Positions 47,801-59,059 of a stretch of 64,000 bases of DNA are shown here, piece by piece. A model generated the notes under the pieces. The model ran no database searches, was not told the origin of the DNA, and was given only the letters and a program-made list of their open reading frames with translations. The stretch comes from Volvox africanus (taxonomy: Eukaryota > Chlorophyta > Chlorophyceae > Chlamydomonadales > Volvocaceae), in NCBI GenBank assembly GCA_030268105.1, contig BSDZ01000005.1, positions 558,001 to 622,000 on the forward strand, in the 5' to 3' direction. Both the position numbers and the translations under genes were made by a program. The first letter of the stretch is position 1. Each line of letters begins with the position of its first letter.

Positions 47801-50800
47801 TGCCCTACCCTGATCTACCCTGCCCTACCCTGCCCTACCCTGCCCTACCCTGCCCGACCCTGCCCGACCCTGCCCGACCCTGCCCGACCCTGCCCTACCC
47901 TGCCTGCCCTGCCCTACCCTACCCCCGACTCAATCCTGCGCACTCGCTGCTGCGCCAATCGCTACGGACCCAACCCACCCGACTCATAACCGGCTTGACC
48001 CGACTGGACCCCTACGATCCCTACGGACTGGACCCCTACGATCCCTACGGACTGGACCCCTACGATCCCTACGGACTGGACCCCTACGATCCCTACGGAC
48101 TGGACCCCTACGATCCCTACGGACTGGACCCCTACGACCCCTACGGACTGGACCCCTACGATCCCTACGGACTGGACCCCTACGATCCCTACGGACTGGA
48201 CCCCTACGATCCCTACGGACTGGACCCCTACGACCCCTACGGACTGGACCCCTACGATCCCTACGGACTGGACCCCTACGATCCCTACGGACTGGACCCC
48301 TACGATCCCTACGGACTGGACCCTTACGACCACAGGACTCTCACCCACATGGCACCGGTGAGTTCCTGACTCGCTCTTTCCAGCGGCCAGAAGGAATTCT
48401 ATTGTCGGTTGTAATCTTGGACGGTTAGATTTTGCCTGCTAACTTGCCTTTTTATTGCCTCCTATTGTATACTTTTACCTCTCGTTATCATCCATTAACC
48501 AACTGATGGCTTAATCGTAAGAAATATTGCTGTTTGGCCCCACGTGGGGTTTTGACTTAAGGACGGGAGTCCCTCCTACTTTCCCCCGGCTTCCTGGAGC
48601 CTGTCTAAGAGCTGTTCGGAAATAGTTTTTGGCTCACCGCAGTGAGTTAAAGAAATCGGTACATTTGTGACAAAAGAAGAGGTAATGTTTATGCAGCTTT
48701 GGGTTTTAACAGAATTCTACGTCATGTTGCTTTCTAACGAAGGGGTTCGATAAGCTGAGCTTTCGGCGGTCGTCAGAAGACATTGAGTTTACATGCCTCA
48801 CCACCGACTGCAACAGGACCCTGACGGGAGGGGATGAACCCTGGGGCTCCCAGGCTGGCACGGGTTCGATAAGCTAGCACGGGTTCGATAAGAAGAGGTA
48901 ATGTTTATGCAGCTTTGGGTTTTAACAGAATTCTACGTCATGTTGCTTTCTAACGAAGGGGTTCGATAAGCTGAGCTTTCGGCGGTCGTCAGAAGACATT
49001 GAGTTTACATGCCTCACCACCGACTGCAACAGGACCCTGACGGGAGGGGATGAACCCTGGGGCTCCCAGGCTGGCACGGGTCCGTTCGATGGCTTCAAGC
49101 CGCACACATGCGACACGACGTGATGCTGATGCTGATGCTGTGCTGTGCTGTGCTGTGCTGTCCTGCAGGAGATGTTCGTGCGCGGCGGGCTGCTGGACGC
49201 GGGGATAGAGTAAGTGGGTCGGGCAGTGGCTGGGTGGGTAGGTGAAGCAACAACCCACGCATTGCGTAATACGTATCGGCCGGGAATATAGCATTCGTTT
49301 GTCTGTACGTATAACGCGCACATTGGCACAACACCATGTCAAATGTCTCCTCGTCATCCTGTTTGTCTATTATGGGAAGTGGAATCTGTAAGCACCCGTT
49401 TCTGTTTGCAACTGCTAACTCCCAGCTATCGATCGGCCCAACCAAACCATTAAGACTCACAAGGTCACAATCGCAACTGCCCTATACGGCATACAGTATC
49501 TACGCGTTTGGCATCATCATGTGGGAGCTCATTATGGTCGCACCCGTGTACGACGGTACGGTGCCCAAGGAGAAGCTACCGGTGCGTTCCCCATCCTGTT
49601 CGTTGATTTAAAATGCGATATCCCGTAACTTTGTCTCTTGGACACCTTGATTTCAGATCTCGTCATCTGCTTTTGTCTGCTTTTGAGCAGATGTGTGTTG
49701 ACATAGGCGTTCATGTCTCTTAGCGACGACTAAATGCGCTACCAGCCAGTATAATACAGTGTGGTGCTACATATCCCCTGTGTCTGACACTGACTGGTCG
49801 TTACGCGTCTGCTGCTCCCGCCGCAGCCTCCAGCACAGATACATCTCAAACAAAGCCCTTCGATTTACGTCATTCGGTCTCTCACACACAACCCCTGGAT
49901 CCCCTTCCCCGGTGTTGTGTATGTGTCCCCCCTTGCCCCTCGCAGTCAATGGTTCGGCGCGGGTTGCGCCCCATTTTCCATCCACTCGTACCACCAGAAT
50001 ACAGGTATATACACGTATATGTATATATACATATTTACTTAAATTGCGGCGCTCCAATACTCTATTATTCGATGCAAGTACCAAATGGTGTGTTATATCT
50101 CTGTGTTAATATCCGCCAAATTGCATAGGCCCGGTTTTAAGATGTCCAGTTTCCTGATCATCCTGGATAGTAGCCTTAGAAACCCCAGGATACTACAGGG
50201 TGTGAGACGTGTAATGAGTGAGAGTGAGATGCTATTGTAGCTTCTAAGAAGAAATAAACAGAAATTAATCAAAGTGTTGAGATGTTACATAAAGATGATC
50301 GAGTTAGAAACTGTAAGATGAAGTGACCTGTTGTATCTCTGTTGTGTCGGCCAACAAAGGCCCGATCGGAAGGATGACCATCTGAGGTCCAGGATCCTTT
50401 GAGACTGTCCGTAGATACCCCAGGATACTACAAGTATTCCCCTCAGATAGGGTGCATTCTCGCATCAGGGGCCTGAAACCTCCCTAAGCTGTAATCAGAC
50501 GAATTCGATCGTTGGGTTCCAGTCCATGACCCAGTCTGACACGCCCTCACCATCCCATAGGGTGGGAGTTTTGAACCTGGACACACATGCTAGGTCTGAA
50601 TGTTATAGTTCTGTTGTGGTAGCCTACATAGGCTCAATCGGAAGTATAATCATCTGTGGTACAGCTCTTAAGACTAGATACCCCAGGTTAGTACATGACC
50701 AGGCATTGTGGTGAGAACCCCCTGGATATTAGAAAGACTCCGAGCTTTTGAGGGTAACCCCCGAAGTGAGGAGACATTGAACATGTACAGAAGTCGTTTC

Positions 50801-53043
50801 GGCCTCCTAAGCAACAAGGGCAGTTAATGCCCTTGGACGGAAGATAGAGAGGACTTTAGATTGAAACCTTTGCTTGACGGGTCGTAACCATCCTGGGACT
50901 TTGTAACATATAAGTCAACTTTTTCCTACGGGTTCAAGAGCTAGACGCACTAACAATGCACTTAAAAATATCTGCACTGTGCAGTAATACCCACTGGTAC
51001 TTTGGCACCTGCCATTGGAATAAACCGGCCATCTCACGGTTTAGCCACCTATTCGAAATATCCTGCAAAATGTTCGACAGGACACAGTCCTCTGTTGCTG
51101 AACTCACTTTGTTAGATTCAGCAAAGCGCCCGGCTCCTCCATGGGCCGTATTGACCGATATGACTATCTTCCGTATATGAGTGTTGCTCATTCTCAACAA
51201 AATTGCTCGTCTTCCGTTCGGGCCTTCAGCCCTCACCTACTCCTTGCTTGCGTGCCCAGCAGCAGCAGAGAGCTGTACCCTGTCTCACTCTATCTCGGCA
51301 GTATCTATCTCATATACTGCCTGACCCGTGAGATAACTACTCGATGAGACACATACACGTTTTCTGCTAGTAATATGTATAGCAGGATCCGGCATGGCGT
51401 GACCACTTATGTCCCAAGGTTTTAGGGATGAGGGTGAGATCTGAGGGTGGAAGCAGTGAGAGACCACGAGGTGGACTGCTATGGCAGCTTAGCTAGCCGC
51501 AGCGTGATTAAGGTCTGGTGTTCCCTGATCTGAGGCTCCGAAATCCTCCGTCAGGGGGGCTTGAGGGGCTTGAGGCTTCGTTCTCACCCGTCCGTCCTCA
51601 CTGGGGCAGGAAAGAGCTTTCAATGAAGACCGCCGTCTTTCTGATGATGGGCGGGAACGCGGGATGGACAGGATGGAGCTGCCTCTTCACCAGCTAGGCT
51701 TGGCATATATACTAATCCATTTCAAATATAAATGACAGATAAATAAGCACATGCATGTAAATACAAACAATGTAACACCCTCAACGTTTATTATTGGTAT
51801 GGTGCTGCCGTACGATCGTATATTTAGATTCCACTTTCCTACCGTTGTTTCTGACATTCTGTTCCCCCCTGGGCCCCCCGCTGGGCACAGAACGCTCGCC
51901 ATCGCCTGCTGGCAGGAGGACCCCCGGCGCCGGCCCAGTGCTGCTGTACTGGTCAGCACTCTGCAGCGTCTGCTTGTCAAAGCGCAAGCCGCAGCCAGCT
52001 CTACTGGCGCCATTTCCACCAACATCAAATCGTCTTCCTTCTCCGGCATTGGCGTTGCCCATGCCGGGGACGTGGATGTTTCCATGGCCAACGGCGGCGG
52101 CGGCGGCGGCGGCAGCGGTGGCGGAAACCTACGACAGCGCCAGGTATATGACAGCGTGCAACGCCGTAACACAGTGACCTCAAACCTTGGCGTGCCAGTG
52201 GGGAGTCCGGGAGGGCTTCCTGCCGGCAATGGCCCGGTCGCGTCCGCCGCCTCGCCTAACAATGCCGGCAGCTCGCAACGACAGGCCTTCCCGCTGCCAG
52301 TGCCGAGTCCGCTCTCCAGGGAAACCAGTTCTTCCGTAAGGGCTGCCGTACGACAAGGCGACGGTGGCGGCACCAAATCGGCGGCTCGTAACTTGGAATC
52401 AACCGTTTTGTCCCCGGGGCAGGGCGTGGGGAATGATACACCGCTAAGTCCATTAAGTACGGGCCTGGGCGCATCGCCACCGCCAGCGGCAGTGCAGAGC
52501 ACCTCATTGCCGGCTGCCGCTACGGCTGCGGCGACGTCCGCTGCCGTTGCCGCCGCGATCACAAGCGTACCGGAGCGAGGCCTATTGTCGTCTGCCGCCG
52601 GACCCCTTGACGACGCAATGGCGGGCTCCGGCGCCGCGTCCGTGGCATCCGCAGCTGTGGACGCTGCTGCCGTTGCTAGCGGCGGCGTTGCCGGATCCAC
52701 CATGTCCGCGATGGCGGCGGCACGCTTTATGGATGCGAGGGCCAGCAGCTTGCTTGGTATTGGCAACGCATCGGTGGGCGAAAAGAACGCCCAGTCGTCT
52801 TCCGCTAGTGGCGTTGCCGCCACTGCCGTCACCGCCACTGCCGTCACCGCCACGGCTGGTAGGGGATCTGCGCCTGGAGCTGTTCTCAATCACGTGCCAG
52901 TCGCCAACACAGATTCTGAAACCATCGGCGCGTCAGAGGTGACGTTGCCCGTTCGAGCCAGCGTGTTTCCCACCGGCAGCGTGGCGCTTTTGACCGGCTC
53001 GACCGCCGAAGCGGCCCATTCGGGAGAGCTGGTCGGGCTGTAG
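35894..53043 (+). CDS. TKL-type protein kinase with acylation-like N-terminus and long sensor/linker region
   Basis: Exons by phase: 35894-36073, 36145-36248, 36590-36776, 38878-39429, 39628-40722, 41249-41581, 41915-42085, about 43158-43320 (phase unresolved), about 43864-43923, 44394-44672, 45009-45159, 45539-45700, 46812-46876, 47223-47305, 48336-48357, 49169-49209, 49497-49581 and about 51828-53043. One small exon between the last two is probably missing. Total is roughly 1,600 aa. The start MGFRLFSCC suits N-myristoylation plus palmitoylation, hence membrane attachment. The middle holds segments resembling the GAF-like repeats of Chlamydomonas kinases, with Ala/Gly/Ser linkers. Kinase motifs in order: GRGGQ|GVVFRG, Lys in [60 protein letters not shown] and [12 protein letters not shown]. 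The HRD Arg is Cys, so activation-loop control may differ. A low-complexity tail of about 350 aa ends at TAG 53041-53043. Partners are unknown. Confidence 0.85.
36925..37085. repeat. Irregular CGCATCTAGATA repeat cluster, part 1 (in a TKL kinase intron)
   Basis: At least seven copies of a word close to GCATCTAGATAC, many followed by TTTCCTAGC, are spaced about 20-30 bp apart. The core TCTAGA is palindromic. Confidence 0.85.
37825..38150. repeat. Irregular CGCATCTAGATA repeat cluster, part 2
   Basis: About ten more copies of the same word, often with CCAGACC and CCCCC spacers. The cluster is interrupted between 37086 and 37824 by unrelated sequence, which suggests an insertion. Confidence 0.8.
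41101..41213. repeat. CCTGCCCTT 9-bp tandem repeat
   Basis: About a dozen copies of CCTGCCCTT, shading into TTGCTGCCC. It ends about 35 nt before the acceptor of the exon starting at 41249, so it is intronic. Frames reading SCPSCP across it are not protein. Confidence 0.85.
42664..42700. repeat. Interstitial telomere-type repeat (TTTTAGGG)n
   Basis: About four perfect head-to-tail TTTTAGGG units plus a variant (TTTTAGCG) lie in an intron of the TKL kinase gene. TTTTAGGG is the telomere repeat of Chlamydomonas reinhardtii and relatives. Confidence 0.9.
46069..46809. repeat. 7-bp satellite (CCCCTCT)n, about 90 perfect copies plus variants
   Basis: Perfect CCCCTCT units run from about 46070 to 46707. 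A degenerate end with CCCCTACT variants runs up to the AG at 46810-46811. It fills the 3' half of the intron before the HCD|LKPSN exon and so also forms that intron's polypyrimidine tract. Because the unit is 7 nt, all three frames stay open and encode PLSPLPS. These are not genes. The minus strand is GGGG-rich. Confidence 0.97.
47712..47930. repeat. CCCTGCCCTA ~10-bp tandem repeat
   Basis: About 20 copies of a CCCTGCCCTA unit with CCTGATCTAC and CCTGCCCGAC variants. It lies in the intron between the DFG exon and the 22-nt APE microexon of the TKL kinase gene. Confidence 0.9.
48002..48328. repeat. 24-bp minisatellite, ~13.5 copies
   Basis: Unit GACCCCTACGATCCCTACGG plus ACTG. Two units carrying GACCCC instead of GATCCC lie about 96 bp apart, which suggests spread by four-unit blocks. 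Its plus-strand frame is open (LDPYDPYG repeated) and runs in frame into the microexon at 48336. The last repeat copy supplies the CACAG acceptor. Confidence 0.96.
48675..49085 (+). repeat. Recent tandem duplication, 216-bp period
   Basis: The block beginning AGAAGAGGTAATG at 48675 is repeated from 48891. About 195 bp appear identical between the copies, with a short GGTTCGATAAGC-rich bridge. It lies in the intron after the 22-nt microexon of the TKL kinase gene. Confidence 0.93.
50120..50720. repeat. Degenerate direct repeats in a TKL kinase intron
   Basis: Phrases such as AACCCCAGGATACTACAGG (50178), ACCCCAGGATACTACAAG (50414) and ATACCCCAGGTTAGTACATG (50677) recur, along with CGATCGGAAG / CAATCGGAAG. 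This points to two or three eroded copies of one element. Confidence 0.5.
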
Positions 53044-53523
53044 CAGCTTCACCGAAAGTTCTGCAGCAAATGTGGCAGTGGTAGGCGAAACCTGTGGTCG
53101 GACGAGTGAGGTGGCGCGATATTGGCACAATAGTGTTGATTGGGACGAGAGGAGCATTCCTCTGAAGCCGACCGATCGCGCTTTCGACGCTCGACCAAGA
53201 TCGCAGCTTTGGACTTCCAGCGTACGACGTTTATGCGCAGCTGCTACAGCTCTCTTCCATTTCCAGCTTCGTAAGAGAGCGGCCCACCGTTTAGAGCAGG
53301 CAGGCAGTTTAGAGTTCTGGAGAATATGCTGTACGACATGTGATCGTATGAAGAAGGCATGTCCTAGGGATTTCGGCGCGAAGAAAACATATCATAATGC
53401 GTGAAAAAGTCATAAATTAAAGCAATAGGAATGGTAGTGGCAAAAAATATCATACGACAAAGGAAGGGCGGTACGGCTGCTTCCGAAACCATGTTTTGCG
53501 TTTGTGTGATGCATGTGCACACC

Positions 53524-53528
53524 TGTAA
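53524..53528 (+). promoter_or_regulatory. Candidate poly(A) signal TGTAA, TKL kinase gene
   Basis: TGTAA lies 481 nt after the stop codon. It is a short motif supported only by its position. Confidence 0.4.
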
Positions 53529-55049
53529 TCTTAGAAAGGTATCTCATCTTTTTCAAGTGCATTTCTGTGCCGTTTGGGAGGTACTTCACCCCCGAAACGA
53601 AATGCCAAATGCTGCCTGAATTACTGCAGTATGCCTATACGGGAACCCGTATGCTAACGAATGCTACGTAAATTGGTGCCGTACGCGTACTAGGAGGCCC
53701 TTATGCCCGCCACCCGAAGGGAGGGAAGCGGTAGCAATAAGCCTCATCTTTTGTATCTTTCGGACATCTGCCTTATCAGGTTGTGACGTGATTCTCATTC
53801 AGCGGCCAACCGACTTTACCGACTGACGGACGAAATAACGGTTTAAATACCTATCAGTCCGTCGATCAGAATCCGACCAACGGACTGACGGATGGATAGA
53901 CCGGCGGATATATGTGGTGGTGGTGGGGATGGTGGGGGCGGTGGTGGTGGTGGTGATGGTGGCGGTGGCAGTGGCGACGGCTACATCTGGCATCGGTCTC
54001 TGGACGAGAGGTGTGACATGTGAAATCTACGAATGTCACTTTTGCAGACTTCAGGAGGGCTCTTTCCGCCGGGCATGTTTGAAATTTGCTGATGGGGGAC
54101 TGTCGTCAGCTGTCGTCAGCTGTGGCGCTATCTTATTGACGTTGTCAGCGTCGCCCTGAATGCCACTTCCCCCCTGCCGCTATGGTGCGTAGCCAAAGCA
54201 CTTTATGGCGTGCAGAAAAGGACGTTATATAGGGACGTCAAATCTGGAATGGGTATCAGTCCTGCGTGTACTGGATGCGAATGCGAATGTGAAGGCGATT
54301 GCGCATATGCCGAACATTGTTGTACAGAAAAGGACACTGCTGCGGCAGATTACGGGTTTCAGTCTCTTCCCGTATGGCTCAAGGCCTGCTTGTTTATAGC
54401 CTCAATTTGTTTATAGATGCGTTTCCGCCACCAAGGAGAAGGTCCATGGGCAAGGAATCAGCCGACCCGAAACCTTGAAGATCGAAGTGAAACACGGATT
54501 CTCAGAACGGGGAGGGGCAGTGAAACAGTATGTGCCATGACGTGAACGATGGTGGGGATGGTGAACATCGTTTCCTGAATGGTTGTGAAAGGGGAAATTT
54601 GCTGCACCAGCAACACTTCACCAGGCGGCATGCGGTGCGTGAGGCTTCATGACCCCTCTCTCCGATCAGTAATATTCGGCTGAGCACGGCTTCGGAGCCC
54701 GAGTCCGTTGTTTTTATTTAACGAACTAGCCATAACCTCTACCAATTGGCCGAGGTGAGGTTTCGGAGCCGGGGTCGATGAGCGCTTGATTTCCCATTGA
54801 CGGCGCTTACCTTAGGAGCTTACCTTACGTAAAGCATTTGGGTTTTAGTAAAAAGGGCGGTCACATCATCCTCACCACCCCCACCCCCAACACCATGCAT
54901 GATGCAAGCCGGAACCTCCTAATGGATCCTTAGTCTTCCTATACATTACTCTATCTTCAACGTATTTTGTTTTGACGTGCTTGGAGGTCGCGATGGATGG
55001 ACGGATGGACGGAATGCTGACCGGTTTGGGGTTAACCCAGCGAGTGTGT

Positions 55050-55092
55050 TTGGCACGGGCACGGGCACGGGCACGGGCACGGGCACGGGCAT
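55050..55092. repeat. (GGGCAC)n hexanucleotide repeat
   Basis: Six or seven tandem GGGCAC units, followed by a GGGCATGGATAC variant. Confidence 0.9.
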
Positions 55093-58000
55093 GGATACGG
55101 GCGTGAACAGTGGTGGATGTATACGCGACTATAAGGCCAAGTCACGATTGTAATATCCAATGATATGTGTCGACTATGCAAAGGATGATATGTGTCCAAA
55201 ACTGCGCTATCTTGGGCGCGGGCAGGCTTGCAAGCCAAGACGCGACATGTCCTGCAATTTTTATTTTCGTATTTGGGACTCTGACTTTGGGTACAGGTCA
55301 ATTAATGAAAACATTTTCCGTTACGGTGGTTACGAATTTACAATGGCGAAAAAGGCCAGGGGTTCACTTTGTTTAGCGCATGGTGCCGGGGTGCAAGTTC
55401 CCCCATTACAATCCCCTTCGCGCTGCAGTGAACGTCTTCGGCTGCCTCTGGCACCCCGTAGGGCAGCTTGCGCCTTGCACCCGACGGATGGGGTTCTTCT
55501 GTTTTCCCGGCACTACCATCCACTTTTCTTCATATAGGGCGGCAAGTCATAACCCTGAAGCAGCGCCAGCCCGGATATCCACCATAGGGCACTGATGTCC
55601 TAAATTCCTCAACTTCGTTCACCTAGTCGTCATGTGCGTGTTCCGCCTCCAGTTTTTTGAGGCTCTGTTCGTAAATCGTCTACTTGTCCTTGTTTGCTTT
55701 TTTTTGCGGCGTGGTGCATACTAGGATCTGTGTTGCATCCCGCTGTGTTATTGGGCATGGTAGCTATGTGATGCTGCCCTGTGGAACGATGAATGTGGAA
55801 TATGTCACTTGCAACAATACGGGCCCAGTGTACTAATTATGCTGGAGAATTTGAGCCGCCGAGCTGCGTGGGGATATGACGCAAACGATGTCGGGGCTGG
55901 AAAAATGAAGCAAGATTAATTCGAGCGCATTACACCTGTTTATAATCATATTTGTTTCTTAGAAGCGTGAGTACATGCTGTACTGCACCCTGTGTCCATA
56001 CACGTGCTGCAAATACACCGCAGGCCCTGAACTGCCTGGACTGTTCGGGATGCTCCCCTGCTGGGCATCCCCGCCATATGTCTTGTTGGTGGCATGAGGT
56101 TCGAGGTGGTTTACGTCGCTAGCTTCTCGCTTTGTGCTCCTCGGGAGGGTGCTAGAGATACGAATCCAAATTTGACTGCAGCCTTGGCCGTTGCATCAGC
56201 ATCAGGTCTGTGATGGCGTTTGCGTGTCTATTTAAGGAGAATGTTTTCTCGGCACTTCCACATGACGTAACCCCTCTGAATCCGACTGTGCTTGTTCTTA
56301 CTTCGGGCGACTCTGAAGCGTGCTTTTGGCTGTGTTGACTCCAGTTCTGGCTTCTCTGATAACGTCCAATTCGATGATATCAAATTGCTATGGCGTGCCC
56401 TCATGTTTCGTGATTTCGTTGATAAGGGTGGTGGATATCATGATACAAGTAGTTGCCTGGATGCAGATTCACTTCATATATGTTTATTATTTGCAATGCA
56501 TGCGTGGGATCACTTGATCTGTTGTGTTCACTGATATCAGCTCCGGAGCACCTGGGTTCAGGCCAAGTGGGGTAGTGCTGGGGGTCTTGCTTCAGGGGCT
56601 GATCACCTGGATTGGTACCATGTGGGGCGGCTAGTAGTGCACTTGATTTGGCAGCTTCTTGGACCTGCTTCAATATGCAGAGCAGAGCCCACCAGACGCC
56701 GTCGGGCACAAGTCCCACGCACAGCGTGATTTGTTCCTCTGCTGATGAGGTATTTTTTGCCTAGTGCATATCGGAATGTTTATGTGGCTGATGTAAATCA
56801 ACGGAGGGGAAGGGCGCAAGCCCGAGGAGGCTTGTTGAGATACAGGCGGTTGAAGCCTGATTGCGCGGCCTGGGGTGTAGTAGTCATACACGTACGGCAT
56901 ACATCAACAGGATATTAAGGTGCAGAAGCATCTTGTCAGCATCTGGAGAGGCGTTTGCGGCTCTCAACTATTACAATGGGCATCCACCTGCTGCGGCAAA
57001 TCGGTGGTCAGCAGAGCACGGCGGAGCCAACTTTTGATACAGGCAGGGATGAGTCCGTATCCTCTATTCGGCCCGCCTTCCCACACCTGGTGATTTACCA
57101 AATAAGGGATCCTGCTGCCGTATGCCATGCCATGGCATACCACCAGGGACTTATGCTTCTGTACCCCTGCGCTCCCTGGGCTCCGAAACTCAATAGTGAC
57201 GCTGAGAACCAGTATTCTTCCGCAAACACCGCCGTGTCAGCCACTGGTTGTACACCATATTAAGCTGCGTAAAGTCCCTGTGTACAGCAGTAGAGCCAAC
57301 AGGAGCAAGCACAGCGAGAACTTACATGCATGGCAACGGAAACACACTCGTCCAGAATGAAGTCAGCACAGCATGGAAAATCATGCAATTTCCGTGCCGT
57401 TCCGTTTTGCAAATTCCAAGATCTTGGGTTAAGTTCTGCCGGACTGCATGATCTGAAATTTGGTCATCATCAATGCCGCCCACACTTGATTTAGGTTTCC
57501 TGTTTATCCTGTTTAACCTTACCGTTCCAAGTGCCAAATAATATCTTTCTCATCACACACACAAACGCAGGGGACAGACAGGCAGACAGACAAGTTTGTG
57601 GACTATATTGGGAGCGAGTCATGCTCAACCCCTTGTCCAGTGCGGAATAACCCTAACCACAACGAAGCATTGCACCTGACAGAAGCATGTGTTGCAGAGG
57701 ACCTTGGGGGCAGCTGTAAGTACACCCCCATACCTGCTGTTGCATCAATCCAGAACTTGTCGATTTTTGTTTGGGTGGGGCCCAAAGTGTAGGAATGCCC
57801 ATGTTCATGTGTGTGCGCGCATGCATGTGTGTGGCGGTGTGTGTGACGACCAAACAAATTGTATCGCCAAACTGGAAAAATATTTATAGCATGTATATAA
57901 AATATATATTTTATGGCATCCTGTTTATAGCTAACACAAAGCTTATGAGCATAAATTGCCACGTTAACATGTGTCATAATGCCACGTTTCAATCTGAGAT

Positions 58001-59059
58001 AGCGGCATCTGACAAATGAATCATTCCCTTTGACGATCATCTTCCCGCCGTTTGACAAGGACGTGTGATACGGCAAATCGTTTAAGCTTTAATTAATAGG
58101 TTTGAACCTCCTTTATTGAAAAATTTCGTCCCAGCCCGCAGTCAAACCTTTCGCTCTAGCACTTAGGTGAAATGATATGTATATTTATAGCTTATGAGGT
58201 ATGACTTGAACTGCGCTGCTTAACTGCTTAACCTCATCAAATTGCGCGCATGGCGCGTGGCGATGCGAGGCGGTGTGAACGCAAACGCGGGACAGGGGAC
58301 GCGGGACGCGGACGTGGGACATGGGACGTGGGCTGGAGAGGGACGCGGGACGCGGACTGTGTGTCCGCACTTCATACTGTATGTGTACGCGTGTGCGTGT
58401 GTGTGTGTTCGCGCGCTATGAACCCTTCCATGTCTAACTGTATCTAAGCTATCATACGGTATGACATTTGGGGCCCCGCCATTTTTTCGGCTTCAAGGAA
58501 GCGGACACCAACTCTTGTCTCGGGAAGCGTGTGTTGTTTGATGGACGATTCGTTGAGGTATTGTTACGGAGATGGTGATCCTCACCTTCCTGTTATTTCG
58601 CAGACTTAGCTGTATTGCTGCTTTGGAAGTACGTGCCTGAAAACTTGCGGAATGCCATGGTGAGGTGTTGAGGTCGCTGGGGGATCGTGTTGATCGGAAA
58701 TCGTCAAACCGATGCAACTGAGCTCCTCCGTTTAGTGTTTTGCATTTCGGCTAGCCTGCTGGAAATTAATATGAATTATACGTTTAACTGAACTACTTAG
58801 GGTATCCGCAGGCATGCTAGCTTGCACTGGCGAAGCTTAATTGCCAAGATATACCCTGATGTACTTCAACTGATTAATGTACGCCAGTAACCACTCTTTT
58901 GTAACCATCCGTCACATCAGCTGAACGTTATAGAGAAGCACCGATGTACATAAAAATGTATCAATACTTTAGGTGCATGGATATGGTTGCTCAGGTATGA
59001 ACCCTATAAGCCATCTCATACTAGAGCACACATTTTCTGCAATCTAGTGGCAGGGAAAT

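Larger units (their letters stand above)
53044..59059. other. Intergenic region, no gene supported
   Basis: About 6 kb between the TKL kinase and the CRAL-TRIO gene. Open frames are short and lack motifs. Contents include a GGT-rich stretch (53911-53980), a (GGGCAC)n tract (55053-55090), an AT-rich palindrome ATAAAATATATATTTTAT near 57896, GT/GC-rich microsatellite near 57806-57850, and GGGAC(G)CGGGAC-like repeats at 58288-58360. Confidence 0.5.

Noticed and set aside
47962..48369. Repetitive proteins (LDPYDPYG)n on plus and (VGIVGVQS)n on minus
   Set aside because: These are products of the 24-bp minisatellite inside an intron. Canonical kinase sequence is restored only when the repeat is spliced out. 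The in-frame fusion is kept as a finding, not as a gene.
51687..52889. 400-aa Ala/Pro-rich minus-strand open frame
   Set aside because: It is the antisense shadow of the GC-rich low-complexity tail of the TKL kinase exon on the plus strand, and has no domain.
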